The translations under genes were made by a program, and so were the position numbers. Of a DNA stretch of 35,567 nt, positions 9,413-18,313 are shown one piece after another (positions within the stretch are counted from its first letter, which is position 1; every line of letters begins with the position of its first letter). This DNA is from an uncultured Bacteroidota bacterium. Lineage in GTDB: Bacteria > Bacteroidota > Bacteroidia > Bacteroidales > VadinHA17. The stretch covers positions 1-35,567 of the forward strand of contig CAIMVD010000097.1 of NCBI GenBank assembly GCA_903844815.1, read 5' to 3'. The notes beneath the pieces were generated by a model. The model was given only the letters and a program-made list of their open reading frames with translations. It was not told the origin of the DNA and did no database searches.

Positions 9413-9748
9413 TCAAATATTATCTTTTAATTCGAGGAGCAATGATTTGATCTTCTGAAGCGACTCGTTTATCTCGAATTTATAGCTCGTCTCTTCCCAT
9501 TTTTCCGAGAGTTTTTTTCTGGCACCCGAGAGGGTCATGCCTTCTTCCTTAAGTAACTGATGGATAATCCGTAAATTCCTGAGATCGGTCTGTGTGAACA
9601 TCCTGTTCCCCTTTTTATTCTTCATGGGTTTAAGGATACTAAATTCATTCTCCCAGAAACGAACAGTTGAAACAGGTACATCAAGCAGTTCTGCTGCTTC
9701 TCCGATAGAATAATACAGTTTTTCGACTTTTATTTCCTTGTAGGGCAT
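9413..9748 (-). CDS. MerR-family transcriptional regulator
   Basis: This 111-aa protein is a short MerR-type DNA-binding protein. The winged helix-turn-helix spans about residues 8-75 (YSIGEAAELLDVPVSTVRFWE, then the wing with KGNRMFTQTDL). It ends in a short helix and has no evident effector-binding domain or cysteines for metal sensing. Such small MerR proteins are common next to nif3 and M23 genes in Bacteroidetes. It is probably co-transcribed with the downstream Nif3-like and zinc-ribbon genes. Its target is unknown; no clear MerR-type dyad in a 19-bp spacer promoter was recognised. Confidence 0.85.
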   Translation of the reverse strand: MPYKEIKVEKLYYSIGEAAELLDVPVSTVRFWENEFSILKPMKNKKGNRMFTQTDLRNLRIIHQLLKEEGMTLSGARKKLSEKWEETSYKFEINESLQKIKSLLLELKDNI

Positions 9749-9806
9749 AATAATTATATAAGAGCATTGCCTTCGTCTTCAGCAACAAGGGTTAACAACC
9801 GGAAGT

Positions 9807-10778
9807 CTAATCGAACGACTGCCCTGTTTTTGAAGCAATTTCAATTATTCTTTCGTATTCTGCAGGCGTAAGGTCGTTAAAATAATAGTTTACCGGGTCG
9901 ACGTTAAGGCCGTTGATCTTAATTTCGTAATGAAGGTGCGGGGCAAGCGACATCCCGGTACTTCCTACATACGCCACAATATCCCCCCTTTTTACTTTCT
10001 GTCCGGGCCTGACGTTGAATCCCTCAAGGTGCCCGTAGATGCTGACATAACCGAAACCATGATCGATAATCAGGTTATTGCCAAGGCCTCGTTTTGATGA
10101 GTTTACTTCGGCCACAACCCCGTCGCCGGTTGAATATACATCAGTTCCTGAAGGAGCCGTAAAATCCATCCCGTAATGAAACTTAGTAATCTTGTAATAC
10201 GGATGTATTCTTAATCCGTATCCCGAAGCAGTCCTGGTAAGGTCCTTGTTTGAAATCGGAAGTATTGCAGGTATGCAGCGCATCATCAGTTCCTTTGCCG
10301 AAGCCATTAAAATCAGTTCATCGAATGACTTTGTTTGCACATAAACTTTTTTCCGTAGTTTATCAAGCCTGCTTGCAGTTTCAATAACCAGCTTTGAGTT
10401 GTTATATCCTTCCAGATCCTTGTACCTTGTAACACCGCCTACACCGCCTTCTCTAAGGGTTGAGGGAAGCGGCTCAGCCTCAAATATTGTCCTGTAAAGA
10501 TTATCGTCTGTCTTCTGGAGGTCGTCAAGAACCTTTTCAATACTATTCATCTCCCTGTAGATCAGATCGTACTGAATGGTCATCTGGGCAACTTCCCGTT
10601 TCAGGGCTTTTTCTTTTGGTGAATCGAACAGGGAGGCAAAGATAGCCCAGTAGATAACTGCTATTACTACTGAACCCATCAACAGACCCAACAGCCTGAC
10701 CAATATGGCCTTTATCCCGAGGGTTACCTTATCGTAACTCAGGGATTCGTGGTTGAATTTATATTTGATCCTTGGCAT
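9807..10778 (-). CDS. M23-family metallopeptidase (LytM-type), second of a tandem pair
   Basis: This is a predicted envelope peptidoglycan endopeptidase of 323 aa. One transmembrane helix lies near residues 20-42, followed by a helical periplasmic region and a C-terminal LytM domain. The four zinc ligands/catalytic residues are present: His201 and Asp205 (FHYGMDF), His281 and His283 (APHLHYE). The longest frame opens at 10889, but I place the start at the ATG at 10778. From there it aligns end to end with its upstream neighbour (MPRIKYKF versus MARKRKYV) and has the same length, 323 aa. The extra 37 codons overlap the neighbour's 3' end and lack homology to it. It is a tandem duplicate, 85 bp downstream of the paralogue. 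Confidence 0.9.
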   Translation of the reverse strand: MPRIKYKFNHESLSYDKVTLGIKAILVRLLGLLMGSVVIAVIYWAIFASLFDSPKEKALKREVAQMTIQYDLIYREMNSIEKVLDDLQKTDDNLYRTIFEAEPLPSTLREGGVGGVTRYKDLEGYNNSKLVIETASRLDKLRKKVYVQTKSFDELILMASAKELMMRCIPAILPISNKDLTRTASGYGLRIHPYYKITKFHYGMDFTAPSGTDVYSTGDGVVAEVNSSKRGLGNNLIIDHGFGYVSIYGHLEGFNVRPGQKVKRGDIVAYVGSTGMSLAPHLHYEIKINGLNVDPVNYYFNDLTPAEYERIIEIASKTGQSFD

Positions 10779-10863
10779 GGTCTGTAAAGATAACCATTTC
10801 TTAATCACAAAAAAATGCATCTCTAAGGGAAGTACTTTGATTATACGAAAACTGAAGCAGAAT

Positions 10864-11835
10864 TTACCTGAATTTTGATTTTGACTCAAAAGCCTGAATC
10901 ATTTCATTGTACTCTTCGTTGGAAAGGTCGTTATTGAAGAAATTGACCGGATTCTTATGCTGTCCAAATTGTTCAATCTGATAGTGAAGGTGTGGCCCGG
11001 AAGACAAACCGGTGCTTCCGCTTAGTCCAATCATATCGCCTCTTTTGACATTCTGGCCAACCTGTACTTTTATCTTGCTCAGATGGCCGTAGGTTGACTG
11101 CATGCCGAAACCATGGTCAATTACAATTACATTTCCGAACCCATTGCTTCCTCCCCAGCCTGCTTCAATGATTTTTCCCCCACCCGTAGCATATACGTTT
11201 GTTCCCGGCGGAACAGGAAAATCCTGGCCCCAGTGCATCCTGGCAGCTCCGTTAACCGGGTGATGCTCCCTGAAATGAAAACCGTCACCAAGCCTGAATT
11301 TCACATCGACCGGACTAATCACAGGCTGATGCTCCATCTCAGTCTTCCACTCTTCAGCCCTGTCGGCAATAGCATAAAATGACTCCTTTTGAACAGTCGC
11401 AAGGTTCTTTACTTCTTCAATCCGGGACCTGACTTCGATAAGAACATCCGAATTCTGGTAACCTGTAAGGTCTGAGAACCTGTCAACTCCTCCATAACCT
11501 GCCTGCCTGTACGAATCAGGAATGCTGTCCATGTCAAGTATTGGCCGGTATCGTTTGTCATCTGATTGCCTCAGACTATTAATTGAGGCTACGGAATTGT
11601 CAAGTTGCCTGCTTACGAGGGAAATCTGAAGCTTCTTGTTTTCAATCTGCTGGTTGAGAAGATGCTCTTTAGGAGATCCGAAAAGATTCTCGAATACTGC
11701 ACCGTAGAAAATGGCAAGAAGGATCGAAACCCCTAAACCAAGCAGTGTCCGCAACAGAACTGCTTTGAACGGGAGCCTGACCTGCTTGTATTGCAAATCA
11801 GTCAAATCAAGAACGTATTTTCTCTTTCGTGCCAA
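10864..11835 (-). CDS. M23-family metallopeptidase (LytM-type), first of a tandem pair
   Basis: This 323-aa protein has the same architecture as its downstream neighbour: a transmembrane helix at about residues 22-46, a coiled helical periplasmic segment, then a LytM domain. His201 and Asp205 (MHWGQDF) and His282 and His284 (GPHLHYQ) are intact, so it should be catalytically active on peptidoglycan cross-links. The start is TTG (11833-11835). No in-frame ATG lies just upstream, and alignment with the paralogue supports this position. It is divergent from alaS over a 115-bp gap. The related M23 proteins may have split roles (elongation, division) or one may regulate another hydrolase. Confidence 0.9.
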   Translation of the reverse strand: MARKRKYVLDLTDLQYKQVRLPFKAVLLRTLLGLGVSILLAIFYGAVFENLFGSPKEHLLNQQIENKKLQISLVSRQLDNSVASINSLRQSDDKRYRPILDMDSIPDSYRQAGYGGVDRFSDLTGYQNSDVLIEVRSRIEEVKNLATVQKESFYAIADRAEEWKTEMEHQPVISPVDVKFRLGDGFHFREHHPVNGAARMHWGQDFPVPPGTNVYATGGGKIIEAGWGGSNGFGNVIVIDHGFGMQSTYGHLSKIKVQVGQNVKRGDMIGLSGSTGLSSGPHLHYQIEQFGQHKNPVNFFNNDLSNEEYNEMIQAFESKSKFR

Positions 11836-11950
11836 ACAATAAGATGTTTTTTCGAAAATTTATTTTGGTCCCCGACAAAACTAATGTAAATAAATTAATT
11901 TTACAACCCCAAAATGAGTTAAGATTTTCTTAAAGAGTTAAAATAATATA

Positions 11951-14578
11951 ATGAAGTCACAGGAAATAAGGCAGTTGTTTTTTGAGTTTTTCAAATCGAA
12001 GGAGCACCTGATAGTCCCTTCGGCACCCATGGTCATTAAGAATGACCCCACCCTGATGTTTACAAATGCAGGGATGAACCAGTTTAAGGATATATTTCTG
12101 GGTAACCAACTACCTGCAAGCAAGAGAGTTGCAAATTCGCAGAAGTGCCTTAGGGTTTCCGGAAAACATAATGACCTCGAGGAAGTCGGACACGACACCT
12201 ACCATCACACAATGTTTGAGATGCTCGGAAACTGGTCATTCGGAGACTATTTTAAAAAGGAAGCAATTGAATGGAGCTGGGAATTCCTTGTAAAAAAACT
12301 TGGAATACCTGAGGAGAGAGTATATACAACAATATTTGAAGGCAGCAGGGAAGATAAGGTTGAGCGTGATGACGAATCTTACGGATACTGGCAGAAATGC
12401 TTTTCAAATCCCGACGGTAGAATTATTGAAGGATCAAAGAAAGACAATTTCTGGGAAATGGGCGAAACAGGTCCCTGCGGACCATGTTCTGAAATCCACG
12501 TCGACCTCAGGGATGAGGAAGAAAGATCTAAGATTCCAGGAAGGGAACTTGTAAACAAGGGACATCCTCATGTGATAGAGATCTGGAACCTTGTTTTCAT
12601 ACAGTATAACAGACGCTCCGACGGGGTACTGGAACTCCTGCCGTCGAAACATGTCGATACAGGAATGGGATTTGAACGCCTTTGCATGGCAATTCAGGGG
12701 AAAAAATCAAATTACGATACCGACATTTTCCAGTCTGTAATCAGCGAATTATCCTTAATCACAGGAAAAGATTACGGGGTTAACGAAAAATGGGATATCT
12801 CCCTTCGCGTCATTGCCGATCATATAAGGGCAGTCTCATTTTCAATTGCCGACGGCCAGCTTCCTTCGAATAATAAAGCAGGTTATGTTATCCGTCGCAT
12901 ACTTCGCCGTGCCGTAAGATACGGTTATAATAACCTCGGGATTGAAGAGCCCTTTATGCACAGGCTTGTTCCTGTACTGGCGCGCACCATGGGCGATCAG
13001 TATCCTGAACTCCATTCAGAAGGTGAAAATATCGCCAGGGTAATATTCGAAGAAGAGACCGCATTTCTTAAAACACTTGGCAAAGGACTTAAAATGATCG
13101 ACAAGGTCATTGCTGATCTGCAAAAGGAACACAAAAATGTCCTTCCCGGGAAAATTGCTTTTGAAATGTACGATACATTCGGCTTTCCTGTCGACCTTAC
13201 CCATCTGATACTCAGGGAACATGATATGCATCTCGACATGAAGGGCTTTGAGGATGAAATGCATAAACAGAAAGAGCGCTCACGTGAAGATGCGTCAGTT
13301 GAAGCAGCCGACTGGATAATAATGAAGGAGATTGAAGGCACAATTTTTACAGGTTACGAAACAACCGAAGATGAAGTCTGTATCACAAAGTACCGCACAG
13401 TAAAGGTTAAGGGCAGGGAGGTACATCAGCTCGTTTTCAACAAGACCCCCTTTTACGCGGAATCGGGAGGCCAAACGGGCGATACGGGATTTATATCAAA
13501 TGATTCCGAAAAAATCCATATTACCGATACAATTAAGGAACATAATCTCGTTATCCACATTGCAAAAAGAATTCCTTCATCACCAGGGGCTCTTTTTATG
13601 GCAAATGTCGATAAAGGCAAAAGACAGATGACTGCCAACAATCATACTGCGACCCATCTCCTGCATTTCGCGCTTCGTCAGGTTCTCGGAAAACATGTGG
13701 AACAAAAAGGTTCTCTTGTCACTCCCGAAAAACTGAGGTTCGATTTCAGCCATTTCAGCAAGCTGACCAGGGAGGAACTTGCAAAGATTGAGGAGATTGC
13801 TAATGCAATGATAAGGGGCAATTACCAAAGCACAATATTGAACGGAGTATCCATGGAAAAAGCAGTTGAAATGGGTGCCATGGCTCTCTTCGGAGAAAAA
13901 TATGGCGATTCGGTAAGGGTTGTACGGTTCGGCGAATCCGTTGAACTTTGTGGAGGTACCCATGTAGATTCGACCGGACGGATAGGGCTGATAAAAATTG
14001 TATCGGAAGGGGCCATAGCTGCAGGGATCAGAAGAATTGAAGCCCTTACTGCCTCAGAAGCAGAAACATACATTAACGAAAAATTAAATACTCTCGATGA
14101 AATCGCCTCTGTTGTTAAAAGCCCTGTAAACCTGAAGGAGAGTATTGAGAAGCTGGTTACTGAAAACGGATCGCTGAAGAAAACCATCGAAAAGTTCCAG
14201 AAACAGTCAGTTTCAGCAGCCTTGAATGATTTGGCAGAGAAGGCGGAGATAATCAATAATATAAGGTTTGTGGCAGGAAAGATTGAATCATGTTCATCAG
14301 ACATTCTTAAAAGCAGTGCATTCCAGTTACGAAACAGTTCTGAAAACACAGTCTTTATATTTGGTACAGAAGAGGATGGAAAAGCAGGACTCATGGTGCT
14401 TGTAAGCGACAATCTGGTTAAAGATAAAAATATGAGTGCCGTAAGCATTATCAGGGAAATCTCAGGAGAAATTAACGGAGGCGGCGGAGGCCAGCCATTT
14501 CTTGCGACTGCAGGCGGTAAAAACCCTGCAGGTATTCCGAAAGCAATTGCAAAAGCTGCAGCCTTACTTATGAAATAA
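11951..14578 (+). CDS. alaS: Alanyl-tRNA synthetase
   Basis: AlaS charges tRNA-Ala and edits Ser/Gly mischarging in the cytosol. The 875-aa protein is full length. The class II core starts at once (IRQLFFEFFKSKEHL, with VPSAPMVIKNDPTLMFTNAGM). The editing-domain zinc motif is HTATH (His565, His569) with CGGTH (Cys667 to His671). The C-terminal C-Ala/DHHA1 region ends with the glycine-rich GGGGGQPFLATAGG. The ATG start is conventional. It is divergent from the M23 pair. The gene is followed directly by the inverted repeat copy at 14587. Confidence 0.97.
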   Translation: MKSQEIRQLFFEFFKSKEHLIVPSAPMVIKNDPTLMFTNAGMNQFKDIFLGNQLPASKRVANSQKCLRVSGKHNDLEEVGHDTYHHTMFEMLGNWSFGDYFKKEAIEWSWEFLVKKLGIPEERVYTTIFEGSREDKVERDDESYGYWQKCFSNPDGRIIEGSKKDNFWEMGETGPCGPCSEIHVDLRDEEERSKIPGRELVNKGHPHVIEIWNLVFIQYNRRSDGVLELLPSKHVDTGMGFERLCMAIQGKKSNYDTDIFQSVISELSLITGKDYGVNEKWDISLRVIADHIRAVSFSIADGQLPSNNKAGYVIRRILRRAVRYGYNNLGIEEPFMHRLVPVLARTMGDQYPELHSEGENIARVIFEEETAFLKTLGKGLKMIDKVIADLQKEHKNVLPGKIAFEMYDTFGFPVDLTHLILREHDMHLDMKGFEDEMHKQKERSREDASVEAADWIIMKEIEGTIFTGYETTEDEVCITKYRTVKVKGREVHQLVFNKTPFYAESGGQTGDTGFISNDSEKIHITDTIKEHNLVIHIAKRIPSSPGALFMANVDKGKRQMTANNHTATHLLHFALRQVLGKHVEQKGSLVTPEKLRFDFSHFSKLTREELAKIEEIANAMIRGNYQSTILNGVSMEKAVEMGAMALFGEKYGDSVRVVRFGESVELCGGTHVDSTGRIGLIKIVSEGAIAAGIRRIEALTASEAETYINEKLNTLDEIASVVKSPVNLKESIEKLVTENGSLKKTIEKFQKQSVSAALNDLAEKAEIINNIRFVAGKIESCSSDILKSSAFQLRNSSENTVFIFGTEEDGKAGLMVLVSDNLVKDKNMSAVSIIREISGEINGGGGGQPFLATAGGKNPAGIPKAIAKAAALLMK

Positions 14579-14586
14579 TACAAATC

Positions 14587-14732
14587 AATGGCGTTTAGTT
14601 AAGGAATATTATTACCAAACATGGAAGGAGTATTTTACCACCGTGACCACTCTCCCTTCTTGCGTTTTTACCCCACCCAACCCCCCAAGGGGGGATTTAA
14701 GAACACCCCACTGGGGGGCAGGGGGGTAAAAA
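14587..14732. repeat. Palindromic intergenic repeat, right copy (inverted relative to 1-141)
   Basis: 14587-14727 is the reverse complement of 1-141. The palindromic head extends to 14732, where GGGGTAAAAA pairs with TTTTTACCCC from 14666 on. The match to the left copy stops abruptly at 14587, nine bases after the alaS stop codon, which marks one element end. The C/G-rich head with nested hairpins could also end alaS transcription. No ORF or flanking target-site duplication is obvious. Confidence 0.85.
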
Positions 14733-14838
14733 TGTGGGAGTGAGAAACTGATTATCCGTGCTTAACTATTCGAGATTGTAATAAAAATATTAAATACAGA
14801 AGTTAAACGCACTTTCGACAACCCGGAGATTTTTTTAA

Positions 14839-14846
14839 TAACTTTG
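14839..14846 (+). promoter_or_regulatory. Bacteroidetes -7 element before the DUF6452 gene
   Basis: TAACTTTG matches TAnnTTTG, 16 bases before the ATG at 14863. A degenerate TTTCG about 21 bases upstream could act as the -33 element. It gives a very short leader. Confidence 0.5.
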
Positions 14847-14862
14847 GCACTTTCATTAAAAA

Positions 14863-15333
14863 ATGGTTTCTAACATTTACAGGTATATTTCCCGGTTGTC
14901 GATGCTTGCCCTGCTCGTTGCAATGTATTCCTGTACCCCTTTGTCATGTTTCGATGAAACTGAAGCCTTCGTGAAGGCCTCTTTCTACAGCAATGACACA
15001 AAAAAACTTCAGGCTCCCGACAGTCTGACCATGTACGGAATAAACAGGGAATCGAGCCCCCTCTACAATAAGTCGGTTAAAATTCAGCCGGCCTACCTTC
15101 CCCTGAATTCCTCAGACGAACGCTGCAGCCTTATCGTCAGGATTAATGGAATAAACGATACTCTCGACATCAGATATACAAGTTATCCTCACCTGATCTC
15201 GAAAGAATGCGGTGTTACTTTTTATCATAATATTGACACAATTATTCATACGAGTAATATTATTGATTACATTTTCGTAAGCAAAGGCACTATAACTACT
15301 ATTAATGAGGAGAATTTACGCATATTTTATTAG
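14863..15333 (+). CDS. DUF6452-family lipoprotein
   Basis: This 156-aa protein has a probable lipoprotein signal (hydrophobic stretch then MYSC, about residues 13-24). The mature part is mainly beta: SFYSNDTKKLQAPDSLTMYG, then CSLIVRINGINDTLDIRYTS and ECGVTFYHNID. I recognise it as DUF6452, a Bacteroidetes family of unknown function that is typically paired with DUF6048. Its 3' end overlaps the next gene by 29 bp, so translation of the two is probably coupled. It should reside in the periplasmic or outer-membrane leaflet. Confidence 0.75.
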   Translation: MVSNIYRYISRLSMLALLVAMYSCTPLSCFDETEAFVKASFYSNDTKKLQAPDSLTMYGINRESSPLYNKSVKIQPAYLPLNSSDERCSLIVRINGINDTLDIRYTSYPHLISKECGVTFYHNIDTIIHTSNIIDYIFVSKGTITTINEENLRIFY

Positions 15334-16075
15334 TCTCCCCCTGTTGGCTATTGCCATTTCGGCCAACCTCAGCGCCCAGGATACAATTACTGTTCCGCTG
15401 AGGATTAAAGCCGGCATAGATATAGCTGGTCCACTTGTTTACTCAGCCAATAAAAATATTCTCAATACTGAGTTTTTTTTCTCAGCTGACCTGAGTGAGA
15501 AAAAAGCAGTTTACCTGAGTACCGGTTTCCTTGACTACAAATTTTCTCAGTATAATTATGAATATACCAACAAGGGTGCATTTTTGAAGGCTGGTCTGGA
15601 TTTTAACTTTTTAAAGCCCGACAAAGCTGCCGATAAATACTGGGCGGGAGTTGGACTGCGGTATGGCATCACCGTTTTCAATTCGGGATATCCCTCGTTC
15701 AGTCAGGACAATTACTGGGGCAAGACAATTTCATCAATTTCACGCACTACCCACTGGGCACATTTTCTGGAAATATCTCCGGGAATAAGAACACAGATAT
15801 TCACCAATTTCAGTATGGGTTGGAATATCAGCATGAGAATGATGCTCTATTCCGGAACAGGTAAAGACCTTAAACCTATCTATTTGCCCGGTTTTGGAAA
15901 TGCACAGAAGAACATTTCAGCAGGAGTTAACTATTATCTTGTATGGAGCATCCCGTATAAAAAGATAAGGGTAATACTCAAAAAGGAAGAACCCGAAGAA
16001 ACCGATGAAACCGAAGGGGCTCAGGGTTCATCCAACACAGGAAACAGGCAGCAGGTCCAGAGGGGAAGGCAGTAG
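15305..16075 (+). CDS. DUF6048-family predicted outer-membrane beta-barrel protein
   Basis: This 256-aa protein has a signal peptide at residues 1-24 (ending ANLSAQ). Alternating amphipathic beta strands follow, for example VGLRYGITVFNSGY and MGWNISMRMMLYSG, consistent with a small outer-membrane barrel. The C-terminus after the last strand is a basic patch and then an acidic, Q/N-rich tail of about 35 residues. The start ATG lies inside the DUF6452 gene in another frame. The family is known in Bacteroidetes but has no assigned function. The lipoprotein-plus-barrel pairing suggests an outer-membrane complex; this is inference. Confidence 0.75.
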   Translation: MRRIYAYFISLPLLAIAISANLSAQDTITVPLRIKAGIDIAGPLVYSANKNILNTEFFFSADLSEKKAVYLSTGFLDYKFSQYNYEYTNKGAFLKAGLDFNFLKPDKAADKYWAGVGLRYGITVFNSGYPSFSQDNYWGKTISSISRTTHWAHFLEISPGIRTQIFTNFSMGWNISMRMMLYSGTGKDLKPIYLPGFGNAQKNISAGVNYYLVWSIPYKKIRVILKKEEPEETDETEGAQGSSNTGNRQQVQRGRQ

Positions 16076-16079
16076 GGCA

Positions 16080-16114
16080 CCATCCTGCGCCAAGGCTTCG
16101 GATGGCAAAGCAGG
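16080..16114. terminator. Imperfect hairpin between convergent genes
   Basis: CCATCC (16080-16085) can pair with GGATGG (16100-16105); alternatively CCTGC (16084-16088) can pair with GCAGG (16110-16114). The stretch fills most of the 59-bp gap between the DUF6048 and symporter stops. It may act as a bidirectional terminator, but there is no T-run. Confidence 0.35.
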
Positions 16115-16134
16115 ACATGGGGCACAGGGCCTTG

Positions 16135-17592
16135 TTAATTTTCAGGAACCGATTTCCTGCTAAAGAGATACAATCCGATAAAAGTTATAAGACCGTTTAG
16201 CAGAAGCAGTTCAAATCCGAACTTATAACCGTTGAAAAGCTCCACGGAGTATTTGCTCAGGAAGAAACAGGCTACAGGTGAGAAAATAGCAATAAACGGG
16301 GTCACTCTGTCCTTCGCGATACGATTTGTAAAGAGCCCGAACGAGTAAAGACCAAGAAGAGGCCCGTATGTATAACCGGCAATCGTAAATAGCTTGTCAA
16401 TGATGGCCCTGTCATTCAAGACGCTGAATATCATAATGCTTATAAAGAACAATGCTGCTATAAGAAGATGAACTGTATAACGTATTCTTGTTTTCCGCAT
16501 TTCAGACAGATCCTTCCGGTCATTCAGTTTAAGAAAATCGATGCTGATTGATGTTGTAAGAGAAGTAATCGCGCCATCGGCACTCGGGAAGGCAGCCGAG
16601 ATAAGCCCTATCAGAAAAACAAGTCCGGCCATCGGGCTAAGGTACTTAAGAGCTACAGTAGGGAAAATTTCATCGCTTGAATTCACAACGACGCCTCTCC
16701 CCTGAACATATATAAGCAAAAGCGCTCCAAGGAAAAGGAACAGAAAATTTACAAATACAAGTATCCCGCTGAAAGTAAACATGTTTTTCTGAGCCTCCTT
16801 AAGGTATTTGCAGCTCAGGTTTTTTTGCATCATTTCCTGATCGAGCCCTGTCATCACTATTGTTATGAACATCCCGCTGAAGAACTGCTTGATGAAAAAA
16901 CGCGGATGATGCCAGTCGGTTATGAACATAGTCGAATAATCACCTTCCTTCACCGTAGTAATAAGGTTTCCGAATGTTACCCCCAGATCGCGCCTGATAT
17001 ATAATACTGACAAGACGACTGCCAGAAGCATAAAAGTAGTCTGAAGGGTATCGGTCCAGATTATCGTCCTGATTCCTCCCTTCATAGTGTACAGGATAAT
17101 AAGTAGAATAAATATCAACACATTAACCCAGAACGGAATATTCCAGGCATCAAAAACAAATGTCTGCAGTACACTTATTACCAGGAACATTCTGAGTGAG
17201 GCACCGAGAGTTCGTGAAATGATAAAAAATCCTGCACCGGTCTTGTACGACCAGTATCCAAAACGCTGATCGAGATATGAGTAGATTGAAGTAAGTTTGA
17301 GCCTGTAGTAGAGTGGCAGAAGTACAAGTGCGATAACAAAATATCCGAAAAGGTACCCGAATACTACAACCATATAGCTGAACTGCGTATCCTTTACCCA
17401 GCCGGGAACCGACATAAAGGTTACACCTGAGAGTGAAGCACCTATCATTCCGTATGCAACAACAAACCAGGGTGAGACTTTATTGCCTATGAAAAAAGAC
17501 TGGCTGTCGGCCTTGCGGGCTGTGAACCATGTAACAATGAACAGGACGATTGTATATACCAGAAATACGAAAAGTATCAGAAATGGCGACAT
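16135..17592 (-). CDS. Sodium:solute symporter (SSS family)
   Basis: This is an inner-membrane secondary transporter of 485 aa with about 13 hydrophobic helices along its whole length. Family signs include the early LSGVTFMSVPGWV segment, the conserved GGIRTIIWTDTLQ, and FPSADGAITSLTTSISIDF. The substrate cannot be told from sequence. The longest frame begins at 17661, but the 23 extra residues form an additional odd hydrophobic stretch. The ATG at 17592 (MSPFLILFVFLVYT) matches the usual SSS N-terminus. Divergent from recR. Confidence 0.9.
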   Translation of the reverse strand: MSPFLILFVFLVYTIVLFIVTWFTARKADSQSFFIGNKVSPWFVVAYGMIGASLSGVTFMSVPGWVKDTQFSYMVVVFGYLFGYFVIALVLLPLYYRLKLTSIYSYLDQRFGYWSYKTGAGFFIISRTLGASLRMFLVISVLQTFVFDAWNIPFWVNVLIFILLIILYTMKGGIRTIIWTDTLQTTFMLLAVVLSVLYIRRDLGVTFGNLITTVKEGDYSTMFITDWHHPRFFIKQFFSGMFITIVMTGLDQEMMQKNLSCKYLKEAQKNMFTFSGILVFVNFLFLFLGALLLIYVQGRGVVVNSSDEIFPTVALKYLSPMAGLVFLIGLISAAFPSADGAITSLTTSISIDFLKLNDRKDLSEMRKTRIRYTVHLLIAALFFISIMIFSVLNDRAIIDKLFTIAGYTYGPLLGLYSFGLFTNRIAKDRVTPFIAIFSPVACFFLSKYSVELFNGYKFGFELLLLNGLITFIGLYLFSRKSVPEN

Positions 17593-17674
17593 ATAGGATA
17601 AATTTAAGCACAAGAATAAGGAAAAGAAAGGAAGACAAAAAATCCTAAACAGGATTAACATCCGAAAATTGAAC

Positions 17675-17682
17675 TAATTTTG
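17675..17682 (+). promoter_or_regulatory. Bacteroidetes -7 element before recR
   Basis: TAATTTTG matches TAnnTTTG and ends 16 bases before the recR ATG. It predicts a leader of about a dozen bases. Confidence 0.5.
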
Positions 17683-17698
17683 TTAGAAAGTACCTCAT

Positions 17699-18313
17699 AT
17701 GAGTTTTAGTGAATTTCCATCAAAGCTTCTCGAAAGTGCCGTAAATGAATTTGCCTCACTTCCGGGGATAGGAAGAAAAACAGCTTTCAGACTGGTAATG
17801 AATCTCTTAAGAAGAAACAAGGATGAGGTACTTAAATTTGGCGAGAGCATCATTCGTTTGCGGGGAGAGATCCTGTACTGCAAGGTTTGCAACAACATTT
17901 CCGATACGGAAATTTGCACAATTTGCAGCGATGAAAGAAGAGATAAAAGCCTCATCTGCGTTGTTGAGAACATTCAGGATGTGATGGCTATTGAAAATAC
18001 AAGGCAGTTTAACGGTTTATACCATGTGCTTGGCGGGATTATATCGCCAATCGACGGTATAGGCCCCGCCGATCTCAAGATAGATTCACTTGAAGAAAAA
18101 ATAAAGAACGGTGGCATAAGGGAGGTAATTCTGGCCCTCAGCACAACCATGGAAGGAGATACAACCAATTTCTACCTGTACAGACGCCTGGGAAAGTACA
18201 GCACTTCAATTACAACCCTTGCCCGCGGGCTGGCAATAGGCGACGAACTTGAGTACACCGATGAGATAACTCTCGGAAGGGCTATTAACAACAGAAATCC
18301 TTATCAGCAATGA
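17699..18313 (+). CDS. recR: Recombination mediator protein RecR
   Basis: RecR works with RecF and RecO to load RecA at gaps in DNA. The 204-aa length is typical. Domains in order: helix-hairpin-helix ([12 protein letters not shown], about 21-32), a C4 zinc finger (Cys61, Cys64, Cys73, Cys76), a Toprim domain from about 85 ([15 protein letters not shown]), and a C-terminal Walker-like segment ([22 protein letters not shown]). Its stop overlaps the aminotransferase start by four bases, so the two are co-translated. Confidence 0.97.
   Translation: MSFSEFPSKLLESAVNEFASLPGIGRKTAFRLVMNLLRRNKDEVLKFGESIIRLRGEILYCKVCNNISDTEICTICSDERRDKSLICVVENIQDVMAIENTRQFNGLYHVLGGIISPIDGIGPADLKIDSLEEKIKNGGIREVILALSTTMEGDTTNFYLYRRLGKYSTSITTLARGLAIGDELEYTDEITLGRAINNRNPYQQ

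Noticed and set aside
10779-10889. Upstream extension of the second M23 gene
   Set aside because: The 37 extra codons overlap the preceding gene's 3' end and are absent from the equal-length paralogue, so the ATG at 10778 is used.
13822-14583. 253-codon open frame on the - strand inside alaS
   Set aside because: It is antisense to the editing and C-terminal domains of alaS; its low-complexity S/F/I composition is typical of a shadow frame.
1-14732. Composite transposon bounded by the 141-bp inverted repeats
   Set aside because: The enclosed genes are housekeeping (porU, porV, ispF, alaS) and no transposase is present, so mobilisation of the whole block is unlikely; the copies are better read as independent small elements.
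17593-17661. N-terminal extension of the symporter
   Set aside because: It adds an atypical hydrophobic segment before the usual SSS start; the ATG at 17592 fits the family better.
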